From Limisalsivibrio acetivorans (GTDB lineage: Bacteria > Chrysiogenota > Deferribacteres > Deferribacterales > Geovibrionaceae): a stretch of DNA of 64,000 nucleotides. The notes beneath the pieces are model-generated. The model saw nothing but the letters and a program-made list of their open reading frames with translations. It had not been told where the DNA came from and searched no databases. The position numbers and the translations under genes were made by a program. The stretch lies in the NCBI RefSeq assembly GCF_000421105.1, contig NZ_ATWF01000001.1, positions 53,987 to 117,986 of the forward strand, written 5' to 3'. How positions within the stretch are numbered: position 1 is the stretch's first letter; the number at the start of each line of letters is the position of its first letter. Of this stretch, positions 26,753 to 36,099 are shown one piece after another.

Positions 26753-28251
26753 GCCACTGTATCGGAATCGATTTCGGTACGAGCAATTCTATGATCGCTG
26801 TTTACAAGGAGCAGGGTGTCATAGATATCATAAGCTCCGACAGCGGCAAGCGTTTCCTTCCTTCCGTCGTGTACTTCAAGAAGGAAAACGAGGTTGTCAT
26901 AGGCGACAACGCCAAGAGCATGCAGCTTTTGGAGTCGGAGCAGACAATAGCAAACATAAAACGCTATCTGGGTACGGATAAGGAGTTTGAGCAGTTTGGG
27001 AATACCTACAAACCCGAAGAGCTTGCAGGGTTAATATTCAAAAAGCTGATGATGACATATCAGGACTACTCCGGCGAGGAGGATGCCTCGGCTGTTATAA
27101 CCGTTCCAGCTTATTTTGATCACTACCAGCGTGAGGCGGTCCGTTCTGCGGCGGAATATGCGGGTTTTAATGTACTGCGCCTTCTGAACGAGCCAACATC
27201 GGCGGCCTTATACTATAATAATATTGGCAAAAACACGGGTGAAACATGCCTTGTATTCGATCTTGGTGGCGGAACCCTTGATATAAGCATTATCGAAATG
27301 GACGTGGATTCCTGCAGTGTTATTTTGACCGGAGGCTCCACAGAGATAGGCGGCGTTGACTTTGACATAGCCGTTGCGGACTACTTTATCGAAAACTTCC
27401 GAAGTAAGCACGGCATTGACCTGAAATCCGATCCCATAGCCTATCAACAGCTACTTTTCCAGGCGGAGAAGGCGAAGGTTGAGCTTTCATCGCTGAACGA
27501 GGTTAACGTAGTTGTTCCCTACATAACCATATCCAAAGAGGGTCCGCTCCATTTTAAGGACAGTATAGATAGAGACACGTTCAGCAGGGTTACCGCTCCG
27601 ATTACGGCCAAGATTCGCACAATTATTGAAAAACTCCTCGAAAACGGAGAAATGGAAATAAAAGACATCGACCGTGTCCTCCCCGTAGGTGGAGCCTCCA
27701 GGATACATAGCGTTCGAGGGCTTATCTGGGATATGTTTAACGGAACGGTTAAGAAGGATATGAACCCCGAAGAGGCTGTTGCATGCGGTGCTGCTGTTAA
27801 TGCGGCAATGCTAAAAGGTGTTCTCAAAGATAAGACATTTAACGATGTTACTGCACATAATCTCGGAATCGAGGATGACAACGGCAATTTTCAAGCTATA
27901 CTTAATAGGAATGAGATCTACCCCGTTGAGTTCAGTATGGAGTTTACCACAGCCTCTGAGGACACCGAGCGTGTCAAGGTTCACATACTGCAGGATATGG
28001 CGAGATCCTCTTTAAATACAAGCGATTCTGTGTCTGAAAATCCGGAGCAGTTCGTAAGCCTTGGTGAGTTTGAGATAGAGACAAAAGCCTCTGAAGAGTC
28101 AGAGGAACCCACCATTGAGGTTACATTCAGTATAGACAATAGCGGGATAATCAGCGTGAACGCAGCGCATCTGAACAGCGGAAGCAAAGGGGATTTTACT
28201 CTCCGCATGACAATCAAAAATGAAAGCTTAAATAAGATCGGAATTTTTTAA
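26749..28251 (+). CDS. short Hsp70-like chaperone (HscC/DnaK-type)
   Basis: This 500-residue protein has a complete Hsp70 nucleotide-binding domain (about 1-365): [10 protein letters not shown] at residues 6-15, [12 protein letters not shown] and [10 protein letters not shown] beta substrate-binding domain follows (about 375-500), and the sequence stops before the helical lid, so it is about 140 residues shorter than DnaK. No dnaJ or grpE is nearby. It overlaps parA by 4 bases and precedes the receptor by 17 bases, so a role in folding, assembling or disassembling the receptor array or ParA complex is inferred. Confidence 0.88.
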   Translation: MSHCIGIDFGTSNSMIAVYKEQGVIDIISSDSGKRFLPSVVYFKKENEVVIGDNAKSMQLLESEQTIANIKRYLGTDKEFEQFGNTYKPEELAGLIFKKLMMTYQDYSGEEDASAVITVPAYFDHYQREAVRSAAEYAGFNVLRLLNEPTSAALYYNNIGKNTGETCLVFDLGGGTLDISIIEMDVDSCSVILTGGSTEIGGVDFDIAVADYFIENFRSKHGIDLKSDPIAYQQLLFQAEKAKVELSSLNEVNVVVPYITISKEGPLHFKDSIDRDTFSRVTAPITAKIRTIIEKLLENGEMEIKDIDRVLPVGGASRIHSVRGLIWDMFNGTVKKDMNPEEAVACGAAVNAAMLKGVLKDKTFNDVTAHNLGIEDDNGNFQAILNRNEIYPVEFSMEFTTASEDTERVKVHILQDMARSSLNTSDSVSENPEQFVSLGEFEIETKASEESEEPTIEVTFSIDNSGIISVNAAHLNSGSKGDFTLRMTIKNESLNKIGIF

Positions 28252-28268
28252 TCCTTCGGAGGAAATTA

Positions 28269-30509
28269 ATGAAGAAACTGGCACGCCCTTCCAGCCTGGA
28301 GGGAAAGACAGGTATCGTTAGGAAAGAGGGGGAAGACCTCCAAAAGAAGCGTGAGGAGGCCAGAAAGAGTGCCGCCGAAAAGGCGAAGAGCAGAACTCTG
28401 GCGAAGCAGCAGGCTAATGCGGAGAGGCTGGCCACAGCGTCCGAAGAGATGGCCTCTGCCATTGAGCAGTCAAGCTCTGCGGCGGACCAGCTCAGCAACG
28501 CCATGGGGCAGGTAACCGTTGCCTCCGGTCAGGTCAGCTCAAGCTCGGAAAACATCAAGAACGACACTATAGTTCTAGAGGATGTGAGCAGTAAAGTTCT
28601 TGATACCTCTGCAGATTACGAAGAGGCGATCTCCCAGATGGGACAGAACGTTACCTTCACCGTTACCGCTGTCAGAGAGCTTCGTGAGAGTGTGGACAAC
28701 ACAACCAACAAGGTTGTTGAATCCACTGAGATTGTAGAACAGCTTAAAGAGAAGGCAGGCTCCATCGAGCAGATCGTTCAGGTTGTTAAGAAGATCGCCG
28801 ACCAGACGAACCTCCTTGCTCTCAACGCCGCCATCGAAGCGGCCAGAGCTGGTGAACACGGCAAGGGATTCGCCGTTGTGGCGGATGAGGTAAGAACGCT
28901 GGCCGAGGTTTCCGACGGTGCCGCTAAGAATATTAAAGACGTCATTGATTCATCCCTTGAGCAGGTAAAAACCGTTGTGAGCAAGGTGGACGGTTTCACG
29001 AAGCTATCCCAAACAAACCTGTTTAAAGCGGATTTCATAAGCAACCAGTGCAACATAATCAACGACGCCACAAAGGTTATGGTGCGTGAAGTTAATACGA
29101 TCAAGAAGGACTCCAACAAGATCAGTGAAGAGGCGAAGAAGTCCCTTGATATAGTGAACCGCCTCGCCTCTGCCACAGAGCAGAACGCCACAGCCTCCGA
29201 GGAAGTGAGCAAGTTCACCGATGAGCAGTCAAAGGCTTTCAACGAGCTTACCTCCGCCGCCCAGGAGATTGCAGAGATGGCTGATGACCTTAAAACCTCT
29301 ACGGATATGGCGAAATCCTCCGAAGAGGTTGCCGCCGCCGCAGAGGAGCTCTCTGCAACAGTTGAGCAGTTGAATGCATCTGCGGATGAGATCCTGAAAG
29401 CGATAGACCAGATAGATACCGGAACCGATGAGATGTTCCATGAACTCGGCGACATCAAAAAAGAGTTCGCCACTATGAAGCAGATGCTCGAAGAGGGTAA
29501 AGGGAGCTGGGAGATCATCCGTGAAGAGGGTGACAAGATCGATGAAGGTCTTGAGGAGATCAAGGCCCTTGATCATATCGTTTTCATCAACCAGCTTGAA
29601 GAGGCCATCAACAACCAGACCAAGTTTGAGGGCGTTCTAGACCCCACAAAATGCTCCTTCGGTTCCTGGTACGAAACATACAAGCCCCACGATCATGAAG
29701 AGGAAGAGGCCTATAACGCCATACGTGAACCCCACAACCATGTGCATGTAGGTGCGGCAGAGATAGTCCGCCTCATGGAAGAGGGCAAGTATCAGGAAGC
29801 AAGGGATGTCTACAAAGAAAAGGTTATGGAGGGTGTGAAGGGATTTAAAAAGAACTTCAAACACTTCCATCAGGGTATAGAGCTTGTGGTTAAGGGATTT
29901 GTACGCACCATAGATAACCTCAAGGACATAAGCAATGAGGTGAAGGCTCTCAGCAAGTCCTTTGCAAGCATAAGAAAGATCGTAGATACCATCAATAATG
30001 TAGCCATACAGACAAACATGCTCGCCGTTAACGGCAGCATAGAAGCGGCCCGTTCAGGCGAGTTTGGCAGGGGCTTCTCCGTTGTTGCCTCTGATATCCG
30101 CTCCCTCGCTAATGAATCGGGGGATAATGCGGACAGGATGAAAGACATCCTCGAGGAAATGTATGAGCAGATCAACGGATTCCAGGATGAGCTCAGCGAG
30201 ATAACCGCCCTAATCAGGGTGCAGATCGAGAAGTCCGAGCTTGCTGTTACCAACCTTATTTCCATGGTCAAGATCCGTGGACGGGCTGGTGAGCTGAGGG
30301 AGGAGTCCGAGAAATACTTCGACGAGGGAATCGTTAAAGTCCGCAAGGTGAACGAGGCGTGCGATGAGGGACTTGAGGTTGCCGATAAGCTCAAGAAGCT
30401 TACCGATGAAGCCAAGATCGCTGCCGACGAGCAGGTAAGGGGACTTAACGAGATCTCCGCCGCATCCGAAGAGGTTGCCTCACTCGCAGACGAAATGCAG
30501 AACTACTGA
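28269..30509 (+). CDS. soluble chemoreceptor with two MCP signalling tips and a CZB domain
   Basis: This 746-residue protein has no membrane helix. It begins with a basic segment (K2, K3, R6, K13, R18, K19), then a first MCP signalling hairpin with tip [15 protein letters not shown] near residue 178. A second coiled region follows, then a CZB zinc-binding domain (about 445-545; [20 protein letters not shown]), and a second, divergent MCP tip [15 protein letters not shown] near residue 580. Two tips in one chain are rare. CZB domains sense zinc or oxidants such as hypochlorous acid. It is placed between the Hsp70-like protein and the triple CheW and is the obvious receptor of the system. Confidence 0.85.
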   Translation: MKKLARPSSLEGKTGIVRKEGEDLQKKREEARKSAAEKAKSRTLAKQQANAERLATASEEMASAIEQSSSAADQLSNAMGQVTVASGQVSSSSENIKNDTIVLEDVSSKVLDTSADYEEAISQMGQNVTFTVTAVRELRESVDNTTNKVVESTEIVEQLKEKAGSIEQIVQVVKKIADQTNLLALNAAIEAARAGEHGKGFAVVADEVRTLAEVSDGAAKNIKDVIDSSLEQVKTVVSKVDGFTKLSQTNLFKADFISNQCNIINDATKVMVREVNTIKKDSNKISEEAKKSLDIVNRLASATEQNATASEEVSKFTDEQSKAFNELTSAAQEIAEMADDLKTSTDMAKSSEEVAAAAEELSATVEQLNASADEILKAIDQIDTGTDEMFHELGDIKKEFATMKQMLEEGKGSWEIIREEGDKIDEGLEEIKALDHIVFINQLEEAINNQTKFEGVLDPTKCSFGSWYETYKPHDHEEEEAYNAIREPHNHVHVGAAEIVRLMEEGKYQEARDVYKEKVMEGVKGFKKNFKHFHQGIELVVKGFVRTIDNLKDISNEVKALSKSFASIRKIVDTINNVAIQTNMLAVNGSIEAARSGEFGRGFSVVASDIRSLANESGDNADRMKDILEEMYEQINGFQDELSEITALIRVQIEKSELAVTNLISMVKIRGRAGELREESEKYFDEGIVKVRKVNEACDEGLEVADKLKKLTDEAKIAADEQVRGLNEISAASEEVASLADEMQNY

Positions 30510-30539
30510 GCCGGAAGGCTATCCTAAGGAGGTCGGCTC

Positions 30540-32069
30540 ATGGCAGAAAGCATTGAGAAGCTAACAGAGAGCGAAGAAACCAAATACGTGTCGTTTTCAG
30601 TGGGTTCCGAATCCTTTGGCATCCCCATAGATGAAGTTCGTCGAATCATCAGGATGCCAAGGGTTACAAGGGTTCCCAAAACCCCTGACTTTATCCTTGG
30701 CATCAGCAACCAGCGGGGGAGTGTTCTTCCGATTATTGACCTCTCCCTGCGCCTCGGTTATGGAAAGCCCTGCAATGTTACCGATGAGGCTAGGGTTATT
30801 GTGCTTGAAAAATCGGGCACGATGACGGGTTTTGTCGTGGAATCGGTGAGCGAGGTTCGAGGCGTTGAGAAACAGAATACAGAGAACTTCCCCGAGATGC
30901 TCGATGCCGGCATAGACGAACGCTTTATTTCCGGACTCCTCAAGATGACCAACGGCGGTGAGAGCAGGCTTATTCAGGTTCTCAACACCGATGAGGTCAT
31001 AAATATTAACGAGCTTCGCAAAAACCTCAAGGAGAGCGGCGGCCAGAGCGCCGGAAGAGGGGGTGTTTTTGAGGAAGAGAACGATGGTGATGATGAGAGA
31101 CGCTTCATAAGTTTCCAGATCGGAATCCAGGAATACGCAGTTGAGATACACATGATAAATGAGATTATTCGTGTGCCCGATTACGTTACTGTGCCCGGCG
31201 TTGCGGATTACGTCATAGGGATATTCTCGCTCAGGGATTCGGTAAACCCTCTTATATCACTCCACAGTAAGTTCGGACGAAGCCTGCCGGATGTTAACGA
31301 AGACACCAGGGTTGTCATTGTTGACATTGAGGATACCAAGATAGCCTTTATGGCGGATAAGGTAAGCGAGGTTATAAGTGTTCCTGAGAGTCAGATAGAG
31401 CCACCTCCCCGTGTCTTCACCGATGGGAAAGAGTCCGAGATAAGCTCTGTTATCAAAGGGGAGAGCGGCGACAGGCTTGTGCTGATCCTCGATACCGGAA
31501 ATATCCTAGCAGACCAGGAGCTGGCCGCCCTCAGGCAGCTTGCCGAGAAGGGTGAGGAAAAACTGGAGGTGCAGGAGATGGATGAAGAAATAATTAGTGA
31601 TGAAAAACAGATAGTAACCTTTAACATAGAAGAGGAGGAGTACGGTATTTACATCGAAAAGGTGCAGGAGATTAACCGCTTCACCAATGTAACCCGTGTT
31701 CCCAAGACCCCTCCGTTTGTGGAGGGTATTATCAATCTCAGAGGAGATGTTATTCCACTGATAGATTTGAGAAAGAGGTTCGATCTTGAGCCGAAGGAAA
31801 GGGACGAGTTCACAAGGGTTATCATCGTGAATCTTGATTCCGTAAAGGTCGGTTTTGTTGTGGACTATGTGGACGAGGTTCTGCGTGTGAGCGAATCGAG
31901 CATTGATAACGTTCCTGCGGTTCTTTCCTCCACAGTGGACAACCAGTTCCTTGATGGTGTTGTGAACTATAAGGCTAAGGATACAGAGCGCATGATAATG
32001 CTTCTCTCTGTTGATGACCTCTTCTCCAAAGCGGAGAAGAAGAAGCTGGAGAACCTCAAGGACGATTGA
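30540..32069 (+). CDS. cheW: triple CheW-domain coupling protein
   Basis: This 509-residue protein is a tandem of three CheW domains, at about 10-150, 180-340 and 355-505. Each shows the core: VSFSVGSESFGIPIDEVRRI, FISFQIGIQEYAVEIHMI and VTFNIEEEEYGIYIEKVQEI. Domains 1 and 3 carry the family GI.N.RG motif, but domain 2 reads GIFSLRDSV and may bind differently. CheW couples receptors to CheA; three joined domains could scaffold several receptor or CheA contacts at once. It lies 30 bases after the receptor and 16 before cheB. Confidence 0.9.
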   Translation: MAESIEKLTESEETKYVSFSVGSESFGIPIDEVRRIIRMPRVTRVPKTPDFILGISNQRGSVLPIIDLSLRLGYGKPCNVTDEARVIVLEKSGTMTGFVVESVSEVRGVEKQNTENFPEMLDAGIDERFISGLLKMTNGGESRLIQVLNTDEVININELRKNLKESGGQSAGRGGVFEEENDGDDERRFISFQIGIQEYAVEIHMINEIIRVPDYVTVPGVADYVIGIFSLRDSVNPLISLHSKFGRSLPDVNEDTRVVIVDIEDTKIAFMADKVSEVISVPESQIEPPPRVFTDGKESEISSVIKGESGDRLVLILDTGNILADQELAALRQLAEKGEEKLEVQEMDEEIISDEKQIVTFNIEEEEYGIYIEKVQEINRFTNVTRVPKTPPFVEGIINLRGDVIPLIDLRKRFDLEPKERDEFTRVIIVNLDSVKVGFVVDYVDEVLRVSESSIDNVPAVLSSTVDNQFLDGVVNYKAKDTERMIMLLSVDDLFSKAEKKKLENLKDD

Positions 32070-32085
32070 TAACGGATAATATATT

Positions 32086-33153
32086 ATGAGCCTTAGAGTA
32101 CTGATTGCGGATGATTCTGCGCTTATGCGCAAAAAGATCAGGGAGATGATCGATGCCGAGACCGGAATGGAGGTTGTCGGCACAGCGAGGGATGGTGAGG
32201 ACGCCGTTATAAAGGCGAGAGACATCCGTCCCGATGTCATCACTATGGATATTAACATGCCCCGCATGGACGGCCTTGCGGCGCTTTCCGTCATAGTTGA
32301 GGAGGAGATCTGCCCTGTAATCATGCTCAGCTCCTTGACCCAGGAAGGTGCGGAGACGACCTTTGAAGCCATGGAACTTGGCGCCTTTGACTTTGTTTCA
32401 AAGCCAGGCGGCACCATCTCCGTGAATATCGAAGAGGTTCGCAAGGACCTGATCAGAAAACTGAAAGCTGCCGGCAGAACCGGCTATAACAAGATAAAGA
32501 GGAGTGTCCAAAAGCCGCAGAAGGTTAAAGAGGCTACGGACAGGATAGAAACGGAAAAGATGGTATGCGGGGAGGAGTTCTACGGCGTTGGCATAGGCAT
32601 TTCAACGGGCGGCCCGAAAACCATCTTTGATGTTTTGCCGAACCTCAACCCGGATTCGAAGGCGTCATTTTTTCTGGTTCAGCATATGCCGCCTACATTT
32701 ACATCCACCTTCGCCAAAAGGCTGAATGAATACTGCACGATCGAAGTTAAGGAGTGCGAGGCGGGTGAGATTGTACGTCCGGGGGTATGCTATCTCGGTA
32801 AAGGGGGGAGTCATATGACCCTCTATAAAAAGCACAACGGGTGCATGACCGTTAGGCTTAATAAAAGACCGGAGCACAATTTCATGCCCAGCGTTGATAT
32901 CATGCTGGAATCGGTTCTCAGCTGTTTCAATGGTAGAACCATCGGCATTATCATGACTGGAATGGGTGACGACGGTGCTGATTCCATGGTTAAGATTAAA
33001 CGCTCTGGAGGCTATACCATCGCCGAGTCCGATGAGACCTGTGTTGTTTTCGGTATGCCAAAGGAAGCCATAGACAGGGGGGGAGCAGATATTGTCCTCC
33101 CCAGCTATAAGATAGCCGATGAGATAACCAAGAGAATAAGGTACGGATGGTAG
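32086..33153 (+). CDS. cheB: CheB protein-glutamate methylesterase
   Basis: This 355-residue response regulator has an N-terminal receiver (phospho-acceptor D55 in TMDINMP, K in SKPGG), a linker and a methylesterase domain. The catalytic triad is S173 (STGG), H200 (QHMPP) and D296 (GMGDDG). It removes methyl groups from receptor glutamates, opposing CheR encoded three genes downstream. All motifs are intact. Confidence 0.95.
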   Translation: MSLRVLIADDSALMRKKIREMIDAETGMEVVGTARDGEDAVIKARDIRPDVITMDINMPRMDGLAALSVIVEEEICPVIMLSSLTQEGAETTFEAMELGAFDFVSKPGGTISVNIEEVRKDLIRKLKAAGRTGYNKIKRSVQKPQKVKEATDRIETEKMVCGEEFYGVGIGISTGGPKTIFDVLPNLNPDSKASFFLVQHMPPTFTSTFAKRLNEYCTIEVKECEAGEIVRPGVCYLGKGGSHMTLYKKHNGCMTVRLNKRPEHNFMPSVDIMLESVLSCFNGRTIGIIMTGMGDDGADSMVKIKRSGGYTIAESDETCVVFGMPKEAIDRGGADIVLPSYKIADEITKRIRYGW

Positions 33154-33156
33154 AAT

Positions 33157-33447
33157 ATGGATGTTAAGGTACTTAAAACGAAGGTGAAAATAGTTTTCCC
33201 GGAGGAATCCGAAAACTTTATGGCCATAGATATGCTTGATAAGCTGGAGGATGCAGATTTCAGTGAAAGAAGCGCAGAGATAGACCTCTCAAAGGTACAG
33301 ACCTTTGATACATCCTTTGTGAATATCCTCTGTTCTGTGGTTAATTCTGCAAAGGATGCCGGAGCGAACTACACTGTGAAAGAACCGGCTGATGAAGTTA
33401 AGAATAAGCTTAAACTTTATGGGATAGAGCTTGGAGGTACAGCTTGA
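33157..33447 (+). CDS. STAS-domain protein
   Basis: This 96-residue single STAS domain carries the central DLSKVQTFDTSF segment, where S53 is at the site phosphorylated in anti-anti-sigma factors. STAS proteins of this size appear in some chemosensory operons and could be regulated by phosphorylation or act as a structural partner. The next gene starts at a TTG overlapping its stop, so the two are translationally coupled. Confidence 0.82.
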   Translation: MDVKVLKTKVKIVFPEESENFMAIDMLDKLEDADFSERSAEIDLSKVQTFDTSFVNILCSVVNSAKDAGANYTVKEPADEVKNKLKLYGIELGGTA

Positions 33448-33806
33448 AGAGAATACTTGTAGTAGACGATGCAATCACCATGCGCCAGCTCGTGGCCGCA
33501 ACACTTAAGTCCGCCGGATATGATGTTGTGGATGCCAAGGACGGCGTGGATGCCCTCAACAAGCTCGGGCAAGGTCGTTTTAATCTTATAGTCTCGGATC
33601 TTAACATGCCCAATATGGACGGGATCACCCTGATAAAAGAGGTTAAGAAGAATCCCAGACATAAGTTTACACCCATAATCATGCTCACCACCGAATCCCA
33701 GTCCTCTAAGAAGGAGGAGGGGAGACAGGCGGGTGCGAAGGCCTGGATTGTAAAACCCTTTAAGCCGGCGGATCTTCTTAACGTTGTTAAAAAGATAGTA
33801 CCCTGA
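33444..33806 (+). CDS. cheY: CheY-like single-domain response regulator
   Basis: This 120-residue receiver has acidic D8/D9, phospho-acceptor D52 (VSDLNMP), T in MLTTES and K in IVKPF. The start is a TTG that overlaps the stop of the STAS gene, with GGAGG 8 bases upstream. It closely resembles flagellar CheY of the MCP/CheA pathway and is one of two single-domain CheYs in the operon. Confidence 0.92.
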   Translation: MKRILVVDDAITMRQLVAATLKSAGYDVVDAKDGVDALNKLGQGRFNLIVSDLNMPNMDGITLIKEVKKNPRHKFTPIIMLTTESQSSKKEEGRQAGAKAWIVKPFKPADLLNVVKKIVP

Positions 33807-33817
33807 AGAGGTGTTTA

Positions 33818-34879
33818 GTGGATATTGAAAGCATACGCAAATCCCTTTACCATGAGGATGAAACAGAGCGGCTCTACGCTGTGGAGGATGTTATATCCTT
33901 TAAGGCAGAGCAGCTTGTTCCAGATATAATCGACATGAACCTGCGTGAGGACAGCCGTATGGTTCGTGAGCTTATTGTTGAAGGGCTTAAGCTCATGGAC
34001 ATATCGGATCACTATGCAAAGGTTGCAGAGTATTTCGAAAGCTCCGATGCATTCATAAGAAACTGCGCCATAGAGATATTCGGCTCCAAAGGAGAGTCTG
34101 CAGTACCCTTTCTCACCTCTATTATGGACCACTCGGATAAAGAGGTGCGCAAGCTTATCCTCGATTGCCTGGTAGCCACCAGCTCCAAGTATTCCATACC
34201 AGCATTGCGTGCTGCATTGAACGATAAAGCGCCTAACGTGCAGATAACGGCTGTGGAGTATCTGGGCAAAATCGAGGACAAGGAATCCCTCAGGGATATT
34301 GTAGAACTGTTTGCCTCTACAAATGAGCCTATGCTTAGGATATCCTGTATCGAAACCTTCGTTTTCCTCGGTGGTGCAGAAACCGTGGACAGGGTAATCG
34401 ATATACTCGGCGGAAGAAGTGTGGACGGGTTCTATAAGCCCTCCGTATTCCGCCTTGTGGCGGAGAAGGGTGCTGAGAAGCATCTTGATTTTCTGCTGTC
34501 ATTTCTTAACAATAAAAACACTCTCTTCTTTACAGAGATCGCGAACTCCATTCTGAAGATAATCTCGAGGGAGAACGTCTCTGAGCTTCCCGAGGAGAGT
34601 GTCAGCTTTATAATAGAGAGTGCCAGAAACCAGAACCTCTCCACCGACGAACGGATAACCTTCATGAGAATTATCAGTGTATTAGGAGCGGACGGCAAGG
34701 AAAAGATACTTGAGGAGCTTGCCTACGAGGATGACATGAACCTTATGCTCAGTTCTCTGGATGAACTTTCCGGTTCGAACCTTGAAAAGGCCCTTAAGAT
34801 AATAGATCGAAGGCTCAAGGTGGCCGAAGGTGACCTTAAGGATGAGCTTATCAATCTAAAAGAATATCTGGCGGAGTAG
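33818..34879 (+). CDS. HEAT-repeat protein of the chemosensory operon
   Basis: This 353-residue all-helical protein has tandem HEAT-type repeats, clearest over residues 5-170 (LYHEDETERLYAVEDV, VRELIVEGLKLM, VRKLILDCLVAT, VQITAVEYLGKI). The GTG start at 33818 is used; AAGAGG lies upstream. HEAT solenoids act as protein-binding scaffolds. Between cheY and cheR it probably binds an operon component, but which one cannot be told. Confidence 0.82.
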   Translation: MDIESIRKSLYHEDETERLYAVEDVISFKAEQLVPDIIDMNLREDSRMVRELIVEGLKLMDISDHYAKVAEYFESSDAFIRNCAIEIFGSKGESAVPFLTSIMDHSDKEVRKLILDCLVATSSKYSIPALRAALNDKAPNVQITAVEYLGKIEDKESLRDIVELFASTNEPMLRISCIETFVFLGGAETVDRVIDILGGRSVDGFYKPSVFRLVAEKGAEKHLDFLLSFLNNKNTLFFTEIANSILKIISRENVSELPEESVSFIIESARNQNLSTDERITFMRIISVLGADGKEKILEELAYEDDMNLMLSSLDELSGSNLEKALKIIDRRLKVAEGDLKDELINLKEYLAE

Positions 34880-34882
34880 CGG

Positions 34883-35716
34883 ATGTTTCTTGTAACCTTA
34901 GAGGATTATAAAGACCTTACAGCTTTTATTTATAAAAAGTCGGGCATAAAGTTTGAGGACAAGAAGCGCTATTTCATCAATAAACGGATAGAAAAGCGCA
35001 TAAACGTTCTCAAGCTTGAATCTGCTCGTGATTACCTGCGGTACCTTAAATTCAAGGACAAGGAAGGTGAGGAGTTCCAGGAGCTTATGAATCTCCTTAC
35101 CGTGAATGAGACCTACTTCTTCCGCGAGTTCAGCACACTTGAGGTATTTGCCGAGTTCTGCCTGCAGGAGATTGCCGATAAGAAGGCCGCAGAAGGGGAC
35201 AGAACAATAAGGATCTGGTCTGCAGGCTGTTCCTCTGGTGAAGAGCCCTACACCCTCGCCATAATAACAAGGGAAATGCTCGACAGCCCTGATGACTGGA
35301 ATATCGAGGTTGTCGCCACAGATATAGACCAGACTGCCCTCGATAAGGGGAGAGAGGCGAGATACGATGACCGCAGCGTAAAGGATGTCCCCGATGAGTA
35401 TTATGCGAAGTACTTCGATTATGTGAACGGTTTTCATATGCCTAAGAAAGAAGTTCGCCAAATGGTGAAGTTTGAGCATATGAACCTGATGGACAGGCTT
35501 ACAATGCGTAAGAAGAGAGGGTTCAACTTCATCTTCTGTCGCAACGTGTTAATTTATTTCGATGAAATCTCGAGGAAGCAGGTTGTGGACCATTACTACA
35601 TCGCCCTTAACAAGGGGGGCTACATCTTCCTCGGTCACAGTGAATCTGTAGGCAGAATAACCACTGCGTTCAGCATTAAGAAGTTCGGCCGCAATGTTGT
35701 GTATTATAAGGGGTAA
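34883..35716 (+). CDS. cheR: CheR chemoreceptor methyltransferase
   Basis: This 277-residue protein has an N-terminal helical CheR domain and a SAM-binding catalytic domain with IWSAGCSSGEEPYTLA, the FIFCRNVLIYF motif and the closing LGHSES segment. It methylates receptor glutamates using S-adenosylmethionine. It lies 3 bases after the HEAT gene and 3 before the second cheY. Confidence 0.95.
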   Translation: MFLVTLEDYKDLTAFIYKKSGIKFEDKKRYFINKRIEKRINVLKLESARDYLRYLKFKDKEGEEFQELMNLLTVNETYFFREFSTLEVFAEFCLQEIADKKAAEGDRTIRIWSAGCSSGEEPYTLAIITREMLDSPDDWNIEVVATDIDQTALDKGREARYDDRSVKDVPDEYYAKYFDYVNGFHMPKKEVRQMVKFEHMNLMDRLTMRKKRGFNFIFCRNVLIYFDEISRKQVVDHYYIALNKGGYIFLGHSESVGRITTAFSIKKFGRNVVYYKG

Positions 35717-35719
35717 GAA

Positions 35720-36085
35720 ATGGCTTTTAAGGTACTTATAATTGATGATTCGGATATGGTAAGACACTTCCATGCCAATATATTGAAGTCCGCCGGATTC
35801 GATGCGGATCAGGCTATTGATGGTATGGATGCTTTGGAGAAAACCACACAGAACAGCTATTCTCTACTCCTTTGCGATCTCAATATGCCCCGCATGGACG
35901 GTGTTACGTTTATCAAGGAGTTTCGTAAAACAGGCAAGGAGACACCTGTTATCATAATAACAACCCAGGAGGAGGCGGAGAACAGGAAGCTTGGTTACAC
36001 CTCCGGCGCAAACCTCTATATAACAAAACCGGTTAAACCGGATGAGCTTATAATAAACATCAAGATGCTGCTCGGCATTACATAG
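35720..36085 (+). CDS. cheY: CheY-like response regulator (second copy)
   Basis: This 121-residue receiver has D9/D10, phospho-acceptor D53 (CDLNMP), T in ITTQE and K in TKPV. It is divergent from the CheY at 33444, so the two probably have different outputs or one serves as a phosphate sink for CheA. It directly precedes cheA. Confidence 0.92.
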   Translation: MAFKVLIIDDSDMVRHFHANILKSAGFDADQAIDGMDALEKTTQNSYSLLLCDLNMPRMDGVTFIKEFRKTGKETPVIIITTQEEAENRKLGYTSGANLYITKPVKPDELIINIKMLLGIT

Positions 36086-36099
36086 ATACGGAGAAGGTT

